From CAYSFW01 sp050329935 (GTDB lineage Bacteria > Pseudomonadota > Gammaproteobacteria > UWMA-0217): a stretch of DNA of 64,000 nucleotides. Within the stretch, counting starts at the first letter, position 1; each line of letters starts with the position of its first letter. Shown one piece after another: positions 61,493 through 64,000 of the stretch. A model generated the notes under the pieces. It searched no databases, was not told where the DNA came from, and saw only the letters and a list, made by a program, of their open reading frames with translations. Position numbers and translations under genes: made by a program. The stretch is from contig JBHJOI010000079.1 in the NCBI GenBank assembly GCA_050329935.1, positions 6,208 through 70,207 on the forward strand, in the 5' to 3' direction.

Positions 61493-62728
61493 ATGACTGC
61501 AGTGTCGCAAACTTCCCCTCGGCGAGGTTCCCGTCCCGTTCGCATTGGTAACGTCACCCTCGGCGGCGACTCGCCGATCGTGGTGCAATCGATGACCAAT
61601 ACCGACACCGGCGACGTGGACCAGACCGTAGCCCAGGTGGCCGAGCTCGCACGCGCGGGCTCCGAGCTGGTGCGCATCACGGTCAACAACGAAGCCGCGG
61701 CCGCGGCGGTGCCCCGGATCCGCGAACAGCTCCTGCGGCAGAACGTGGACGTCCCGTTGATCGGTGATTTTCATTTCAACGGCCACAAACTGCTCGCGGC
61801 GCACCCAGCCTGCGCGGAAGCCCTTGCGAAATTCCGCATCAACCCCGGCAACGTCGGACTTGGCAGCAAGCGCGACGAGCAGTATGCGCAGATGATCGAA
61901 TTCGCGTGCCGTTACAACAAGCCGGTACGCATCGGGGTTAATTGGGGATCACTCGACCAGGACATGCTGGCTCGCTGCCTCGACGATAACGCGCGATCCC
62001 CGCGGCCCAAGAGCCTCACCGAAGTCACTCACGAAGCCTTGATCGAGTCGGCTTTGAGTAGCGCCGAACGCGCGGTCGCGTTGGGTCTTCCGCGTGACCA
62101 AATCGTGTTGTCGTGCAAAATGAGCGGTGTGCAAGACCTGATCAGCGTCTACACCGACCTTGCCGCGCGCTGCGATTTCGCGTTGCATCTCGGCCTGACC
62201 GAAGCCGGCATGGGCAGTAAAGGCATCGTCGCCTCGACCGCGGCCCTCTCAGTGCTGCTGCAACGCGGGATCGGCGATACCATACGGATCTCCCTCACCC
62301 CGGAACCGGGCGGCTCGCGAACTCAGGAAGTCATCGTCGCGCAAGAGATTCTGCAAACGATGGGGCTACGCTCATTCACTCCCATGGTGATCGCCTGCCC
62401 CGGCTGCGGTCGAACGAGTTCCGACTATTTTCAGCGTCTCGCGGAGGACATTCAAAGCTACCTACGACAGTCGATGCCGACCTGGCGGGCACACTATCCC
62501 GGCGTCGAGACTATGACTGTCGCGGTCATGGGCTGCGTAGTGAATGGTCCCGGCGAGAGCAAGCACGCCAATATCGGAATCAGCTTGCCGGGCACGGGCG
62601 AACGTCCGGTCGCGCCGGTTTACATCGATGGCAAGAAAGACGTGACCTTGAAGGGCGACCATATCGCCGCCGAGTTTCAGGCCCTGGTCGAAAATTACGT
62701 ACGCACGCACTACGGTACGCAAGCCTAG
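61493..62728 (+). CDS. ispG: 4-hydroxy-3-methylbut-2-enyl-diphosphate synthase
   Basis: 411 residues. This is the next-to-last enzyme of the MEP isoprenoid pathway, an iron-sulfur reductase. A TIM-barrel N-terminal domain (PIVVQSMTNTDTGDVDQT, LIGDFHFNGHKL, INPGNVG) is followed by a C-terminal domain with the [4Fe-4S] ligands in ACPGCGRTSSD and MGCVVNGPGE. The length fits the two-domain bacterial form. It is convergent with sat. Confidence 0.97.
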   Translation: MTAVSQTSPRRGSRPVRIGNVTLGGDSPIVVQSMTNTDTGDVDQTVAQVAELARAGSELVRITVNNEAAAAAVPRIREQLLRQNVDVPLIGDFHFNGHKLLAAHPACAEALAKFRINPGNVGLGSKRDEQYAQMIEFACRYNKPVRIGVNWGSLDQDMLARCLDDNARSPRPKSLTEVTHEALIESALSSAERAVALGLPRDQIVLSCKMSGVQDLISVYTDLAARCDFALHLGLTEAGMGSKGIVASTAALSVLLQRGIGDTIRISLTPEPGGSRTQEVIVAQEILQTMGLRSFTPMVIACPGCGRTSSDYFQRLAEDIQSYLRQSMPTWRAHYPGVETMTVAVMGCVVNGPGESKHANIGISLPGTGERPVAPVYIDGKKDVTLKGDHIAAEFQALVENYVRTHYGTQA

Positions 62729-62789
62729 GCGCCTCTGGCGCCCGCGTTCGACGCGGACGCTCACCTATAACAGCGAAAAAGTCTCGGTC

Positions 62790-62821
62790 GATGAGTCCGC
62801 GCCCGAGCGCGCGGACTCATC
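62790..62821. terminator. Strong hairpin between convergent ispG and sat
   Basis: A perfect 13-bp stem (GATGAGTCCGCGC paired with GCGCGGACTCATC) around a 6-base loop. It lies 12 bases after the sat stop and about 60 after the ispG stop. No clear U-run follows on either strand, so termination by this hairpin is likely but not classical. Confidence 0.7.
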
Positions 62822-62833
62822 AGGACGTGGAGA

Positions 62834-64000
62834 CTAGCCGTCGATGCTCTGATAGTAGTCCATCAGAATCTTGGCCACTTCGGGGCGTGAGAATTCCGGC
62901 GGCGGCGCTTCGCCGCGACCGAGCATCTCGCGAACCTTGGTACCGGACAGCGCGATGAAGTCCTCCTTGGTGTGACCCGGCGCCTCGCGCATCATCACCA
63001 CGCGACCGAGCTTTTTCGACCACGCGGTGTTGTCCGCCATGAACATCTCGATCAGAAGCGCGCCTTTCGGCACCTTGGTTTCGAAGATCGTCTGCGCGTC
63101 GAACGGACCATAGTAGTCACCGACGCCGGCATGATCACGGCCAATGATGAAGTGCGTGGCGCCCATGTTTTGACGGAATACCGCATGCAGGACGGCCTCG
63201 CGCGGACCTGCATAGAGCATGTCGAAACCATAGCCGGTCACCATCGCGCTGTTCGGCTTGAAGTACAACTCGACCATCTTGCGGATGCAGGCATCGCGAA
63301 CCGGCGCGGGGATGTCGCCTTTCTTCAGCTTGCCCAGCAGCATGTGGATGACCAGACCGTCAGCCTCAAGTCGATCCATCGCCATGTGGCACAGCTCCTC
63401 GTGGGCGCGGTGCATCGGGTTACGGGTCTGAAACGCGACGACCTTTTTCCAGCCACGCTCCTGGATCTCGTTGCGGATCTCAACCGCGGTGCGGAACGTA
63501 TCCGGAAAGTCCTGCTGGAAGTATGAGAAATTCAGGACCTTGATCTTGCCCGAAACCGCGTAACGACCGTTGCTCATGAAGGTGGAGACGCCGGGATGCT
63601 CACTGTCCAGCGTGCCATAGATGTTTTCCGCCATCAGATTCAGCTCCGCGTCGGAGACCTCCTCGACGTCAGCAACATCCATAACCGCCAGCACCGGGTG
63701 CCCTTCCAGGTTCGGGTCGCGCAGCGCAAGACGCTTCTTGCCCTTCACGGCGTCAATGTCGTTGGTCATGTTCAAGACCGGCGTCGGCCAGAATAGGCCG
63801 TCGGTCGTCGTCAGATTCTCGGCCACGCTGATCGCGTCGGCCCGATTCATGTAGCCTGTCAATGGGTTGAAGTAGCCGGCACCCAGCATCACGGCATTCG
63901 CCGCCGCGGCTGAGTTCAACATCAGCGAAGGCAAGCTCTCGGCCTCGTGGCTAAGTGCGTGGTGTTCCTCGGAATCGTAGACGAACAGTGGATTCAGGGT
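62834..64000 (-). CDS. sat: Sulfate adenylyltransferase (partial, extends past window edge)
   Basis: About 388 C-terminal residues visible; the frame stays open to the edge, where it reads LNPLFVYDSEEHHALSHEAE, so the start lies outside. It is a homo-oligomeric ATP sulfurylase (Sat/MET3 type), not CysDN. Nucleotide-binding FQTRNPMHRAHEELCHMAM contains the R-N-P-x-H-x2-H motif; GRDHAGVGDYYGPFDAQ and MMREAPGHTKEDFIALSGTK are also present. This type makes ATP and sulfate from APS in sulfur oxidisers, or APS in assimilation. No apr gene is in view, so the direction cannot be fixed. Confidence 0.93.
   Translation of the reverse strand, partial: TLNPLFVYDSEEHHALSHEAESLPSLMLNSAAAANAVMLGAGYFNPLTGYMNRADAISVAENLTTTDGLFWPTPVLNMTNDIDAVKGKKRLALRDPNLEGHPVLAVMDVADVEEVSDAELNLMAENIYGTLDSEHPGVSTFMSNGRYAVSGKIKVLNFSYFQQDFPDTFRTAVEIRNEIQERGWKKVVAFQTRNPMHRAHEELCHMAMDRLEADGLVIHMLLGKLKKGDIPAPVRDACIRKMVELYFKPNSAMVTGYGFDMLYAGPREAVLHAVFRQNMGATHFIIGRDHAGVGDYYGPFDAQTIFETKVPKGALLIEMFMADNTAWSKKLGRVVMMREAPGHTKEDFIALSGTKVREMLGRGEAPPPEFSRPEVAKILMDYYQSIDG

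Overview
The window is 64 kb of GC-rich, densely packed bacterial chromosome. The gene set points to a gammaproteobacterium: a fabA-fabB pair, slyD with a His/Cys-rich tail, orn, rsgA, pdxH, ispG, an SRP RNA-dnaX-ybaB-recR block, an htpX-type and a Ste24-type M48 protease, and a tesA/ybbA/ybbP-like trio. The right edge cuts a sulfate adenylyltransferase of the type found in sulfur oxidisers, so a Chromatiales-like sulfur-oxidising lineage is a reasonable inference. No rRNA, tRNA, phage, transposase or CRISPR was recognised.

Layout. 0-8.3 kb: a partial glycosyltransferase abutting a divergent 6-pyruvoyl-tetrahydropterin-synthase-like gene, an NfeD/stomatin pair, an MDR dehydrogenase, a CDP-alcohol phosphatidyltransferase, YceI, a membrane sulfatase-like protein, an FkbM methyltransferase and DUF2237. 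8.4-12.6 kb: DUF2189, DUF2788 and a large acyl-CoA synthetase/GNAT fusion. 13-22 kb: housekeeping and single genes (amidase-like, PQQ sugar dehydrogenase, an orphan GspE-like ATPase, CpdA, Ung, PdxH, SprT-like, a lipoprotein). 22.4-25.2 kb: slyD, fabA, fabB.

25.4-33.9 kb is the most distinctive region. It is a six-gene minus-strand operon for periplasmic alcohol oxidation: a PQQ alcohol dehydrogenase carrying the D-Y-D signature of lanthanide-dependent enzymes, cytochrome c, an MxaJ/XoxJ-like binding protein, a SoxYZ-like carrier, a metallo-beta-lactamase-fold relay protein and a rhodanese-like Cys-Cys-Trp protein. The last three are joined by ATGA stop/start overlaps. Divergent from it is an AcoR-type sigma-54 activator preceded by a 36-residue ORF whose stop overlaps its start. 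The gap between them holds a GG-N10-GC sigma-54 promoter for the operon, an 18-bp perfect palindrome that could be the activator site, and one copy of a dispersed repeat.

34-44.7 kb: proteases, CHAD, a hydrolase-like/TlpA fusion, Orn, a cytochrome, RsgA, HIT, RecR, YbaB, DnaX and the SRP RNA. 44.8-55.2 kb: a complete chemotaxis operon reading leftward, cheY-cheA-cheW-MCP-STAS-unknown-cheR-cheD-cheB-cheY-unknown, with no cheZ. CheD and one unknown protein share the same C-terminal tetrapeptide, and the receptor ends in a CheR-docking-like pentapeptide. 55.7-64 kb: an unknown acidic protein, the ABC exporter pair, tesA, HAD, YjbQ, IspG and the partial Sat.

Across the window a dispersed intergenic repeat of about 160 bp recurs at least six times (1.4, 12.9, 23.0, 23.2, 25.3 and 31.4 kb). 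Its two arms can pair into a long hairpin, followed by a second smaller one. It looks like a non-autonomous palindromic element or a structured RNA element and is not explained by any gene here.
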